64,000 nucleotides of DNA from Craterostigma plantagineum. Lineage: Eukaryota > Streptophyta > Magnoliopsida > Lamiales > Linderniaceae. The notes under the pieces were generated by a model, which saw only the letters and a program-made list of their open reading frames with translations, had not been told where the DNA came from and ran no database searches. Location: assembly GCA_027422505.1 (NCBI GenBank), contig JAPQWV010000018.1, positions 14,588,001 to 14,652,000 of the forward strand. Reading direction: 5' to 3'. Each line of letters starts with the position of its first letter. Positions within the stretch are counted from its first letter, which is position 1. The translations under genes were made by a program, and so were the position numbers. Positions 36,191-47,217 of the stretch are shown piece after piece.

Positions 36191-36942
36191 TTCTTGTGTT
36201 TTGGATGTGATCGTTGACGTGTGATGTGAGGAGAAAAAATTTCGATTCGAAGATTTTGAGTCAAAGGTTGAGAAACAAAATTGAGTTTTTTTGAGATTTA
36301 ACTTTGGAATTTGAAAGTTGGATTCACGAGTTCAACTTAGACTTTAATTCATAAATTGAAATTTAGATTGGACCGCAAATTGAGATGTGGTTCGGGAATT
36401 CGTTCAGTGTTCGCGTATTAGTATAGGTCTTAATTCACGAATTTGGTTTGAGTATTTGGATTCGCGAAATGTTTGGATTGCCAATTCGCCTGTGATTTCG
36501 ATTCGCGAAATAGACTGGGCACTTGGGTTCGCGAAATAGTCTGGACTCGAGGAATAGACTGGATATGTGAATTAGATCTGGATTCGCAAAACTCTACTTC
36601 TTCTCACTGATTCGCGAAACTCTCATTCTTCTCACTGAACCACGACATTTGATGACCCGCAAACCCTAATGAAGTGTAGTTCGCGAACCAAGAACATAGA
36701 GTCGAAATTGGCTGAACCACGACATTTTCTCACTGAACCACGACATTTTCTCTCTTAAAATCAACAGAAATTGGCTGCGTAATCTCATAACTGATAGATA
36801 TGCTAAATAAGCTTGAATGACCCAGAAAACTAAAGAAAATAGCCTGAAAGAAGAATTTGCTCCATTTTCGAAAGCTCAAGAAAGTCGATTCAACCTTGTT
36901 TGAAATGTAGTTTCCTCACCCAGACGCTTGCTTGCTACCACC
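36191..36942 (-). other. Copia element A 5' leader with TTCGCGAA motifs
   Basis: Non-coding leader between LTR and gag. At least five exact TTCGCGAA copies plus variants lie between about 36420 and 36690. A diverged initiator-Met primer site (TTGCTACCA on the plus strand) sits next to the LTR. Confidence 0.65.
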
Positions 36943-37228
36943 TGTAAGTTCCAGATTATCTAAGAACACTTCGAATGCAAATGATTCAAGCCTTAAAATG
37001 ATAGTAAATACTAGTTTGGAGGCTTGAGAGAGTTTAGTGCGCGTGAGTATTCAAAATGGAAACTTAGATTGCAAAGAGTTAGGGTTTTAGGGTTTAATAC
37101 CTTGAATTAGGTATTAAACCTATTGGGCCCATAACTTGGCTCATTACAACCCACAACCCAAAATAATACAATACAAAAACTAAAAAAGACTTAGACTAAA
37201 TATTTTGGAATTTTAAAATATTCCAACA
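36943..37228 (-). repeat. 5' LTR of Copia element A (286 bp)
   Basis: TG...CA ends on the plus strand (TGTAAGTTCCAGATTATC ... AAAATATTCCAACA). It is related to, but clearly diverged from, the LTRs of Copia B immediately to the right. Confidence 0.75.
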
Positions 37229-37294
37229 CATTTTTTCCCTAGAGATATAGATTGTGGTCATATTTTGGACAACCCTTCACGATACTATACAATT

Positions 37295-37593
37295 TGTAAA
37301 GTCTAGATTATCCAAAAAGCACAGATTAACTTCAATGGATTAAAGCTTTGAAAGTTCCTGTGAATAGTGCTTTGGAGGCGTATGTGTGTTTCAGAGTTTT
37401 GAATAATGGAAAACTTAATTAATGATAGTTAGGATTTAAGCTAAATACCTTGTAAGGTATTTAAGCCCGTTGGGCCCCTAACAATCCCATTACAACTGCA
37501 ACCCATCTAAGCAAAGTATAACAACAAAAACATCGTAAAGACATAACACGACTTAGAATAAATATTTTGGACACTTCTAAAATATTCCTAACA
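37295..37593 (-). repeat. 3' LTR of Copia B
   Basis: Begins TGTAAAGTCTAGATT and ends AATATTCCTAACA on the plus strand; same length as its partner. The purine tract GGGGAGAAT on the complement abuts it (37594-37602). Confidence 0.9.
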
Positions 37594-37638
37594 TTCTCCC
37601 CGTAAGTGTCCAAATTACAAATAAGCCTATCTAAGTCT

Positions 37639-40600
37639 TCAAGTCTTCTTTTTCTTCGAGCGAGGAGGAGGCCGAGGTTCCAGAAGTTCGTAGGCTGATC
37701 TTCTGAGTCCAAGTCTTAATTCATATGATCTCAATCTTTTACGAAAGGAGATTTTGTCGGAGATGATTTCGATCATCTTATGATACTTCTCTTGTACTTC
37801 AGATTCTACTTCTCTCATTTCCTCTACGATCCTCTTGAGCTTAGCAAGAATAATACGGAGAGTCCCATCACATAACTTGTGGATTTCTGGAGTTCTCATC
37901 AGTCTCTTTTCTCCCTTGTAATTGATGTAGATTACTGAAGGGTCTTCTCCGTAAAAAATATGGCCTTCTCCATAGCTCTCTGTCTCAGGTGCTTCAAAGG
38001 AGGGCTTCGAGAGATTCACTCTTTTTATGTTACTTTCAAGAGCCATTTGGAGGTCATGTGTAGAGTTGAACTTGACTTAACGCAACATGAATCTTTTTAA
38101 TGAGGCATAACCCATCCTTAATTCTGGTGTCCTGAGTACTCCAAGCCTCCTATAATCCCTTACTAAGTGATCATTGTCTTCACCTCTAAGGAAGGAGAGA
38201 TACCCTTCATTCAGTTCTTCAGCTGAATCATCTTCACGTCGTACAATGTAATAGGGAAATCAATGTCTCCAAATCGCTCCTTTCGAACAGTCAGAATTTG
38301 TAATTCTGGGTCGTTTTGCCTCAAGTCTTCGGAGATCATCAACGTTCGTTCCTTTTCCTCTGAACATCAGTGTTCGATGGATAGAAAGTAGGTACTGAAT
38401 GGCTTTGGTCGTGAGAAGTGCGTTAAACCTCTGAGGTCAAGCTCATCCACCTTCAAGATCTTATCTTCCCTCCTCCAGATTTTCCTTCGTATTTCTTCTT
38501 GATAAGGAGCATTAACCTTCACATTTTTCCATGGAAGTTGTAGCTCGTCTATTCCTTTGTGTGTATCTGGAGGGCAATCCTCGTCTATGACCGTGTGTCG
38601 GAGAAGTTCGGGAAGTTCGGGTATCCCTGCTTCATAGTCTTCACCTTTTTCGAGCTCCTCATCTTCAAGGCGAATTAGACTAATGTTAGCTTTCGAGAGA
38701 AAGTATCTAGCATTGTCCATAAGGTTTCTGGCCATGATCGGGTTAACAGGGTGAGTTCTCCATTCCTCGCCAAAGATGTACCTCTCCACAACATCATGTG
38801 GATTGTAAAGTTCTTCGACTGAAGTGTCTGGATTGTCGATCTGAAGGGATGGGATGGAAGATTGGGGACTTATCTGGCTTGTGAGATGTGGGGTTGTGGT
38901 TGTTAGGACTGATTGGGTGGAAATCCTCAAAGATCCAGATTCGACTTCGCCAAGGGAAATTATCTGGTTCGGCCCTGGCGTGCCTTGTCTGTCCCTAGAG
39001 GACCTTGGTGGTGGGTTGGATTGTCGGGAAGAACCGCCTCCACGAGTTAGAAACCCGCGTCCTCGTCCGCCGCGAGTGCCGGAGACTTGATTCTTGGCCT
39101 CTTCTCCCCCTCAGGACGATCCTGGTCGTCAGGATCATCATGACGACGTTTCTGACTTGAGCCTTCTTGACTACAGGTGGTTGGGGCAGGTATGATTCCA
39201 CCTTTAATCAGTTTTTTGTAGAAATTTTCTTCGTCCGGAGTTCGCTGATTGTCGAGATAATGCGAGAGATACCTACATCGAAGAGCTCAAGTAGAGGCAT
39301 GGTGTATGGACTGGGTTCAGGAGTTACTCGTGGTGGTGGTAGTGAGATGAGCCGATGCTGTGACCGTTGTTCTCCCACGGGTGTCTTTCCTTTGTCCGTG
39401 GAGGCTGATTGCATGGCATCCTTAATGAATCCTCGAACCCGTGGTAAGGTGATGGATTCAAGGAACTCAAAAAGGCGATTCTCCAGGTAGGGCATCGTCA
39501 CAGCTTGAGGAGTTGAGGATTGTGCACCGGCGCTTGTTGGGTTAGCCGTTATCACACGTTCAGAACTAGGTTCTGGACGGTGGCCCTCGTCAACCGAAGT
39601 CTGGTGGACTGCAGTTTCCACGGGTCTTCCGACCTCTCCTTGCGACACATCTTTAGAAGGTGGTGCTCGGGTCGTTATGGGCACATCGATAAGATGGGCT
39701 TGTGTGGAGCTTTCACCGGGGCCACTTTTCGTTAGCACTCGTCCAGAACTAGGTTCTGTTCGGTGGCTCTCGGATGCTGTGCTGCTGAGGTCATCATCAT
39801 CCGAGAGGCTTCCGTCCAATCCTCGAAGGGCCTCGATCTGAGGCTCTTCTATGGACGTTGATGCCCGAGGAACATGCAGAGACTCGGGCTGTGTCGTGGG
39901 GATGGTTATTATTTGTTATGGAGTGGACACAGAAGCCGAGGTGACAGTTATTTGGGGAGGTTCTGGGGATTTTGAGACACGTGCCTGTTGGGAGGCAGGT
40001 GAATGGTCTGGTTCTGGTTGAGTTTGCGCCGTTGGGTCAACTGCGATGTCTCCTATCCTAGGGGGTGACCTGGCTGTATCTGGCTGGGGAATTTCGATTG
40101 TTTCTAACATGGGAGCGACAAGTCATGGTTGTTCTGGTTGCTCTATTGATGGTCGTTTCTCGTGAGGTTGATCAGGAATGATTGGTTGTTGGGTTGTTTG
40201 GGATTGTTGAGGTACTATCCGTTGTTCTAAGGGTGCTCTCAGGTCCTCACTCACTCCCTCCCTCGCTCTCTCGCTATCCCCTGGGACAGACTCTGGGGGG
40301 TTTTTCAGAGTCGTGGGGATATACACATTGTATTTTTGTCTGTAGGCGTCGATTTTGTCTGGGCTTGCTAGGGCTATTAATTCTAGTGGGATTGGCATGG
40401 CTGTTCTTGAGTATTTCTTATCAGTCTTCCCTTTTTGCAGATATTTGAGTTTGGGTGGACTGTAGTTCTCTTCTGCTGGTCTTGGAGGTATCCCGGGTGT
40501 TGTGGTCAGAAAATGGTGGATCATTAGTGAGAACCACCGGGGATAGGGGTCTTCTTTACTTTTGACTTCGATCTTTGGTGAAGCTGATCATCCAGGTCGG

Positions 40601-41145
40601 AGATGATCAGTTTGGCATAGTGTAATTCTTACGGAAGGCGATCCCATGAAGATCCGAAGAATCGTGAGATTGCATCTGTCCCAGCCGGAGTGCTTGGGTG
40701 AGAAGCACTTGTTGACAATTGCAAAGATGGTTCGCCATGGGTGTGGAATCATTGATTGCTGAAAATGGGAAACAAACTCAAGTGGTGAGTAGTAACCCAT
40801 TCGGAGCATATCAGTGATGAGCTCGTCCTCGGATGCCTCATGGTTGTATTCAGGTTGACTGGGTAGGCGAAGGATTTGCTGTATGAAATCTTTTGTGATC
40901 CCGACGGTTTCATTTGCAATGTGAGCTTCATAGGAGATGCTGTTATCCTGGGCAATCTTAGTCGTCATGGTACCCCAGAATTGTTGAAGGTAGACTGTGG
41001 GGACTTGGACAGAAGCTGAGAAAGCGAATCCAAGGTGATGATTCCTCAGAATGGATGGGATGATCTCGTCTTGACATTTGAAGGTACTCAAGTCAAGTTG
41101 ATAATTATTGTCCTTGATCACGATCCATTTTGAGGTTGCATACAC
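37639..41145 (-). pseudogene. Copia B accessory ORF3, broken into frames
   Basis: Lies between the pol spacer and the 3' LTR. 41145-40588 starts MYATSKWIVIKDNNYQLDL and includes FAFSASVQVPTVYLQQFWGT and MGYYSPLEFVSHFQ, a domain I associate with proteins encoded by large plant Copia elements (often misnamed in databases). 40524-39208 is a Pro/Ser/Thr/Gln-rich linker. 38930-38367 is acidic with no domain I know. 38046-37639 has GEDPSVIYINYKGEKRLMRT, EIHKLCDGTLRIILAKLKRI and a basic C-terminus. The same C-terminal block occurs in Copia C at the right edge of the window. Stops near 40120, 39915 and 39207 and a shift near 39000 break it. The function is unknown. Confidence 0.7.
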
Positions 41146-41394
41146 AAGATCGACCGGCGTCGTCCTTTTTGTTTTCTTTTTCTTTTGTTTGCTTTTGTTT
41201 GCTTTTTTTTGTTGTTGTTGGACACCGGGAAATCCTGCTTAAATTGCATCACGAGAGAAAATGGATTAGGATAATAGATATAACATGTGTATGGCTCATG
41301 AATAGTGTGGACTTGTTTATTTGTATGAAAATGAGATTGAGGTTGGCCCAATACTATTTGGCCCAAATTGTGATTTGAGAAAGTTGTCGAAATT

Positions 41395-42670
41395 TTCCTA
41401 AGTGTTTTTCGCGAATCAGTGAAGAAAATTGGTTCTAAAGGTTTGCTAAGTGTGGTTCGCGAATTGCCTTTAGAAAATTTGATTAAGGGGTTTTGCGAAT
41501 TACGTATGCAATTTGCGGGTCAACAAAACGATGTGTGAATTCAATTGGGAAAATGACAATTCGCGAAATGACTTGGTCAACAAAGCAGCGAAAAGCGTCA
41601 GTTCGCGAATTGGTCAAACAAGTCAAAAGTGAGTTTTCAAATTGAAGGATTTGCAAAAAGCACTTCGCAGATTTGGTTTTGGCAGAAGTTAAAGAAATTT
41701 GGCGAACTTAACAATTTGCGAATTGGTTTGGTCAAATGGCGAACTCGACAATTTTTGCGAATTGACTTGAAAATGGTATTTCGCGAATTGGTCAAAATAA
41801 GTCAAATTCGCGAAACTTAAAATTGGAATTCGCAGTCCTATTGAAGTAGTGCAAGACACTTCGCAAATTTGACTTGGTCAAAAGCTAAAGGAATTCGCAA
41901 AACACATTTCTGATTCGCAAAACAAACTTTGAAAGATCAAAAACTGGTTTTCTTTAAAACTGTTCGAACCCTATATTTAAAATTTGACGATTATCCGCCA
42001 TAACCCAGATTTCCAAACATCGAAATTAAAAGAATGAAAATTTTCAAACAAAACTCTAAACAAAGATCATCCTAATGCAAAAAAAAAACAAAACTGATTT
42101 TCCCCTTTTTATTTCAGAAACACATCGTGACTTTTCTTCCTGGACGAAATCGATACCTGCAAAAGCAATATTCATTGAAAAATCGTTAGATGTTGGGTTT
42201 CTTACCACGACGAAGTTGGTGAGTGTGTTAGAGAAGACTCTGAGAGCGAATCTGGTGAGGTGTTGAAAGGAATTTTTTTAGGAGAGTTCGTAGAATTTTT
42301 TTTTTTTGAGTTCGTGAAATCAGATTTGGGGATTTTACGAATTATTATTAAGTAAGTTTTGCGGGCTGAGAAAATTTAGATATGGGCCGCGAAATGTTTT
42401 GGTGAAGGCCCACTTTTGATTCGCGAATTGCGAATTTCTGCGAGCTGTAGATTTCAAAGTCTCAGATTCGCGAACTTGCGTTGACAATTTTGACTGGTCA
42501 GCATTTGAAGCGATTTGCGAAGTGTACCATCAGTGACTTCGGAAAGTAAATTGGCGAATCAGAGATTCACGAATTGAAGGTTAAAAGTTCGCAAAAAAAT
42601 CTTTGACAAGTCGAATTTTGAGAGGATTCGCGAATTAGCACTTCGCGGAAAAGAAATGAAATAACGTTCA
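41395..42670. repeat. TTCGCGAA palindrome-rich spacer in Copia B
   Basis: I count nine exact TTCGCGAA sites here plus many one-base variants (TTTGCGAAT, TTCGCAAA). The motif is its own reverse complement. No coding sequence. Similar clusters occur in the leader of the same element and in that of Copia A. Confidence 0.8.
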
Positions 42671-42952
42671 TAAATTTCCCAAAACTGAGAATGCGAAATT
42701 TTTTAATCAAAAATTAGAAACAAATAAAAAAAATAAAAAAAAAACTTAGCCTTAAGACGTTAATTTGACTATAAAATCATAAAATTTCAAATCTACGAGT
42801 TTCTCAAAAATGATTTATCTGAGCCAAATTTCGAAAATCGACAAAGAAAACATCGCTTTCTTTTGCGGCGATGAATCCTCAAGTACAAAATTCGTCTTCC
42901 CTGTTGATTACGTTGGTTGGAGCATTAATGATGTTATCGTTCATATTATGCC

Positions 42953-42959
42953 TATAAAT
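42953..42959 (+). promoter_or_regulatory. Candidate TATA box for the antisense ORF
   Basis: TATAAAT inside GCCTATAAATAGAC, a textbook plant TATA context, on the strand opposite to the retroelement and about 88 bp upstream of an ATG with good context. Confidence 0.5.
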
Positions 42960-43040
42960 AGACAGAACTCGAACCAAATTCGTAATTTCATAAGTTGTCG
43001 CAAACTAACTCTCACATTTTCATCATTCTCGCAGGGATAA

Positions 43041-43211
43041 ATGGACTGGATGCAGCATCAAGTATATGAATCTGAGGAACGTGTGGAGTTAAGGAGTAAC
43101 TTTGAGCGCAATATGGATAAACTAGCGTTTCTTATTTTTCTTTTGTTGTGCTTAATCGTCGTTTTACTAGCTGTTCTGTTCTGGGCACTCATTGGACGTG
43201 TTAGCTTTTGA
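43041..43211 (+). CDS. 56-aa antisense membrane-protein ORF in Copia B (hypothetical)
   Basis: Starts at ATG 43041 in the context GATAAATGG (A at -3, G at +4) and ends with TGA at 43209-43211. The protein starts MDWMQHQVYESEERVELRSN, a charged N-terminal half, followed by one long hydrophobic helix (about residues 28-51, AFLIFLLLCLIVVLLAVLFW) and a short tail IGRVSF. This looks like a tail-anchored or type II single-pass protein. It lies in the pol-ORF3 spacer on the strand opposite the retroelement genes, where the sense strand has no ORF. Upstream is TATAAAT; downstream (43212-43400) is T-rich with TTTGTATTATGT and ATGTAACTC, like a plant 3' end. I do not recognise the protein. Being short, it could be chance, but the combination of promoter, start context and hydrophobic design argues for a real unit. 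Confidence 0.5.
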   Translation: MDWMQHQVYESEERVELRSNFERNMDKLAFLIFLLLCLIVVLLAVLFWALIGRVSF

Positions 43212-43359
43212 GATTGTTTTGAGTGTTTTGAGAATTCATGAAAACTCGTTGAGAATGTTTTGAGACCTTATCCTATTTGTATTATGTATTTGGAGATTGT
43301 TTTTCGCATTTCTGAGAGACTCATGTAACTCTGGAATATCAATTAAGCGAAAATAATTA

Positions 43360-43510
43360 CTCCCCCTCAATGTTTTGGAACTTTGGAATAGTTACCCCAA
43401 ACTCCCCCTAAATAATATACCTATCGAGAATCTTAAAGCATTTAATTAGTAGATAACTTACTCCCCCTCGATGCATGGATATCGCATTTCTCCCCCTCGA
43501 TGTAATGCCA
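43360..43510 (-). repeat. Repeated purine tracts (GAGGGGGAG) in Copia B
   Basis: On the complement strand, GGGGGAG occurs four times within 150 bp (about 43363, 43413, 43463, 43493), usually as GAGGGGGAGWA. These resemble the element's own polypurine tract, and might be extra plus-strand priming sites downstream of pol. Confidence 0.6.
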
Positions 43511-43692
43511 TCAGCATTGGCTTTACTTCGACTTATTGGAAAGCAAGAAACAAAAATAATTAGTGAAAATAAACTAAAACCTAGAAAGAGAAAAAGAGAA
43601 AGAGATAATTAACAAAGAGACACGCACAGAGTTGTAGAACTGAAAACAGAGCAGATGGACACATGATGAACCGTAGGGAAGCATAATCGAAA

Positions 43693-44170
43693 TTAGAGAT
43701 TGAGCTTCAACATTCCCAGTTTTGCTACTAAGAACTGGAATCGTTTATCATCCAATTCTTTTGTAAACAAATCGGCTAGTTGAATCTCTGTATTGACAAA
43801 ATACATTTCTATTATGCCTCTTTCTACTTGGTCTTTTATGAAATGATAACGTAGGTCTATGTGCTTAGTGCGTGAATGGTGAACAGGATTGCAAGTAATT
43901 GCTATGGCACTTTTTAGAATCACAATAAATAGGAATTTTATTGAAATCAAACCCGTAGTCTCGTAGTTGGGTTCGAATCCACAAAATTTGGGAGCAACAA
44001 CTGGCGGCAGCCACAAATTCTGCTTCTGCCGTGGAAGTTGACACACAATTTTGTTTCTTGGAGGCCCAACAGACAAGCTTATCTCCAAGAAATTGGATGT
44101 TGCCTGATGTGCTTTTCCTATCCAGTCCGCATCCTGCGAAATCTGCATCAGAATATCCTATTAGTTTCAA
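43693..44170 (-). pseudogene. Copia B RNase H
   Basis: MKLIGYSDADFAGCGLDRKS, WASKKQNCVSTSTAEAEF, then after a frame change HSRTKHIDLRYHFIKDQVE and LADLFTKELDD. The order and motifs are those of Copia RNase H. One shift lies near 43900. Confidence 0.85.
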
Positions 44171-44222
44171 CCTGAGTTTTTAGGATACCAGAGTCCACGG
44201 TCTGGTGTGCCTTTCAGATACT

Positions 44223-45994
44223 TCAATATTCTCTTGACAACATGGAGATGTGACTCCTTTGGATTGGCTTGGAATCGAGCACATAAACATGTGGAAAAGA
44301 GAATATTTGGTCGGCTGGTGTGAGATGGAGCAGAGACCCAATAATGCCTCTATAATGCATTGGATCAACAGGCTCGCCCAAGTGATCTGCTTTGAGGGTG
44401 CATGAGGTTGACATTGGAGTGCTGGAAGATTTGCTCTTGTCAATCCCATATTTTCTGAGGATGTCGTCAATGTACTTCGACTGGTTAATAAATATCCCAT
44501 CCTGAAGTTGCTTAATTTGCAGTCCAAGGAAAAATGTCATTTCCCCCATCATACTCATCTCAAACTGTGATTTCATCAACGTGCTGAATTCGACACAGAG
44601 TTCTGGATTTGTAGAGCCGAAGATGATGTCATCCACATAAATCTGCACAAGCATGATTTCGGGACCAGCCTTTTAGACAAACAGTGTGTTGTCAATTTTT
44701 CCTTTAGTGAAGCCTGAGTTGATAAGTAAGTAAGATAAGACCTCGTACCATGCTCTTGGTGCTTGCTTTAGTCCATATAGAGCCTTGTCGAGTTTCTACA
44801 CGAAATCTGGATGTTCTTGATTGAGAAATCCGTCTGGCTATGAGACATATACTTTTTCCTTCAAAATTCCATTCAAGAAGGCAGTCTTTACGTCCATTTG
44901 ATAGACAGTAAAGTCTTTGTGTGCCGCATATGCAAGAAACAGTCCGATGGCTTCAATTCGTGCTACAGGGGCAAAAGTCTCATCATAGTCAATTCCTTCT
45001 TGCTGATTGTATCCTTTAGCTACAAGTCTGGCCTTATTACGAATTACCACACCTTCCTCGTCTTTCTTGTTCTTAAATACCCATTTCGTTCCGATTATTG
45101 TCTTACCTTTTGGACGAGGAACTAAGTTCCAGACCTTGAGACGCTCGAACTGATTGATTTCCTCTTGCATGGCTACTATCCAGTTTGGATAATGTAGTGC
45201 GTCAATTACTCTGGTAGGTTCCGTTTGACTCAAGAATAGGTAAAGTTACACTCATTTGAGAGCGAACCTCTAGTCTTTACTCCAGTAGTGGGATCCCCAA
45301 TGATTTGATCTGCTGGATGACTTCTAATCCATTTCTTTTCATGAGGTAGTGTTGGAACATCTGTTTCTGATCTCTCATTTAGTGGATACTCAATCACAGA
45401 AGTAGTAGGATTGCATGTGGAAGTTGATGAGTCTTCTGGCTGTGTTGCTGGGATTGACGTTTCAACGTTTGAAGTTGGACGTTTGTTCAGGAATAGAGTC
45501 GAATTCAGGAGGTGATGGACAAGCACTGGTTTCTGTATTTGAAAAGGAATTGGTGATTGGCCTGTTTAGAGAGATGTATATGTGCTCAAATAGTTGATCC
45601 AGATCCTCTTCTTGAGCTTGTTGACTGAAATACGTTGGGTTTCTGTGTCGAGATTCATCAGTTGATGTTGTTGATCTTGCCTTGCATTGTTTAATTCTGG
45701 TTCTGAACTAGTGTATTCAGAAACTCTATTTGAGGACTCGCCTAATGCCATCTGTGGTTGAGTAACACCTTGTTGTGTGTGGTCGGGTCCTGAGCTGTTT
45801 AGTCCAGATTGAGTTTCTAGACCCTCATCAAATGTGACATTTGCACTTTCAATGATCATTCTCCTTGCACGAAGATATACCCTATATGCCTTAGATTGCA
45901 AAGAGTAGCCCACAAAAATTCCTTCAATAGCCTTTGGATCAAGCTTAGATTTGTCTTCTCGGTCAACGAAGCATTTGCATCCAAAAATCCTCAA
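44223..45994 (-). pseudogene. Copia B reverse transcriptase and upstream linker, broken
   Basis: 45994-45566: MRIFGCKCFVDREDKSKLD and GIFVGYSLQSKAYRVYL (end of the integrase region). 45233-44838: [59 protein letters not shown]. 44654-44223: LVQIYVDDIIFGSTNPEL with the catalytic YVDD, then FFLGLQIKQLQDGIF. Stops separate these blocks (near 44836 and 44670), so the enzyme is not made, although the active-site residues are kept. Confidence 0.88.
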
Positions 45995-46953
45995 GTGAGC
46001 AAGTTGGGTAATCTGTCGTTTATTAATTCATAAGAAGTCTTTCCAAATCTTAGGTGAATTTTGGTTCGATTATGAGTATATGAGGCGGTGTTCATGGCTT
46101 CTGCCCAAAGAAAATGAGGTAGTGAAGACTGTATAAGCATCGTTCGGGCAGCTTCTACAAGTGTTCGATTTCGCCTTTCTACGACTCCATTCTGTTGAGG
46201 CGTGTGGACGGCAGAGAATTGTCGGGTAATCCCTAGAGAGTCATAAAATTCACTGAGTTGTTGATTTTTGAATTCTGAGCCATTGTCAGATTGAATCACT
46301 TTAACATTGCGCTGTAGCAAGTTCTGTTTTGTCCTGATGAGATTCGGAATGTGGTCAACTGTCTCTGATTTTGTCCGGAGGAATCGGACCCAAGTATAGC
46401 GTGAGTAGTCGTCTACAACAACCAGCATATAACGCTTTCCACTGATACTGTCTGTTCGCATTGGGCCACAAAGGTCGATGTGTAATATCTCTAGTGGATG
46501 TTGAGTCGATGCTGTGTGTTTTGTAGGATGAGTTGCCTTTTTCATTTTTCCTTTCTCACAAGCCGGGCACAAATGTTCCTTTTGATATTTCAGTGGTGGA
46601 AGTCCAATAGCCAATTTGTTATTCGCCAGCTTGTTGAGAGTTTTGAAATTTAGATGGGATAGCCGCTGGTGCCATAAGTTATTCTGAACTGATGTTGCGC
46701 GGGAGATCAGACATATATTCGTCTTTGGTCTGATTGTTCTAATGTCAATGGTGTATAGATTTGTTCTGCGAGTTCCAGTGAGTAGTTCGTCACCATTGGC
46801 ATTGAGAATTTTGCATGTTCTCTTCTGAAACATAACTTGGAGTCCTATGTCACTGAACTGTCCTATAGAGAGGAGGTTGTGAGTCAGCCCTTTAACATAC
46901 AGAACTTCCTTGATTGTGAGTCGATTGCATATGAGGTCGCCATAGGTACCCAT
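45991..46953 (-). pseudogene. Copia B integrase region
   Basis: An open 320-codon stretch: VLYVKGLTHNLLSIGQFSD, the GAG-pre-integrase HHCC (LWHQRLSHLNF ... CPACEKGKMKKA) and the catalytic core with Asp in HIDLCGPM, Asp in QSDNGSEF and Glu in NGVVERRNRTL. The protease active site expected just upstream (D-S/T-G) was not found; the sequence near 46950-47000 joins GGSIFK directly to the post-protease YGDLICN block, suggesting a deletion. The complete frame therefore belongs to a defective polyprotein. Confidence 0.88.
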
Positions 46954-47217
46954 TTAAATATGGATCCACCTCTTTTGTGTTTTGTTAGTTCGTTTAGACT
47001 CCCTAGATTTTTCTTTGTTAGTGGATGACACAGAGTCACTAGTTGTTGCTAGGGCTGAGGTTTGGACTTCTTCAGTCCGAAGCTTTGGAACCCATTTTTG
47101 TTCTAGTGAAGGTCTCTTTGTCTTAAGCTTAGAGATGAGTCTCTGAGATTTTGCAATTTTTTCAGGTTCCTTGGTAGGTTTTGGTTTTGATTCGTTCCTT
47201 TTCTTTATCTTTTTGTT

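Noticed and set aside
42810..43040. 76-codon plus-strand frame upstream of the antisense ORF
   Set aside because: It spans the candidate TATA box and leader, has no domain and ends just before the better ATG; read as promoter and leader, not coding.
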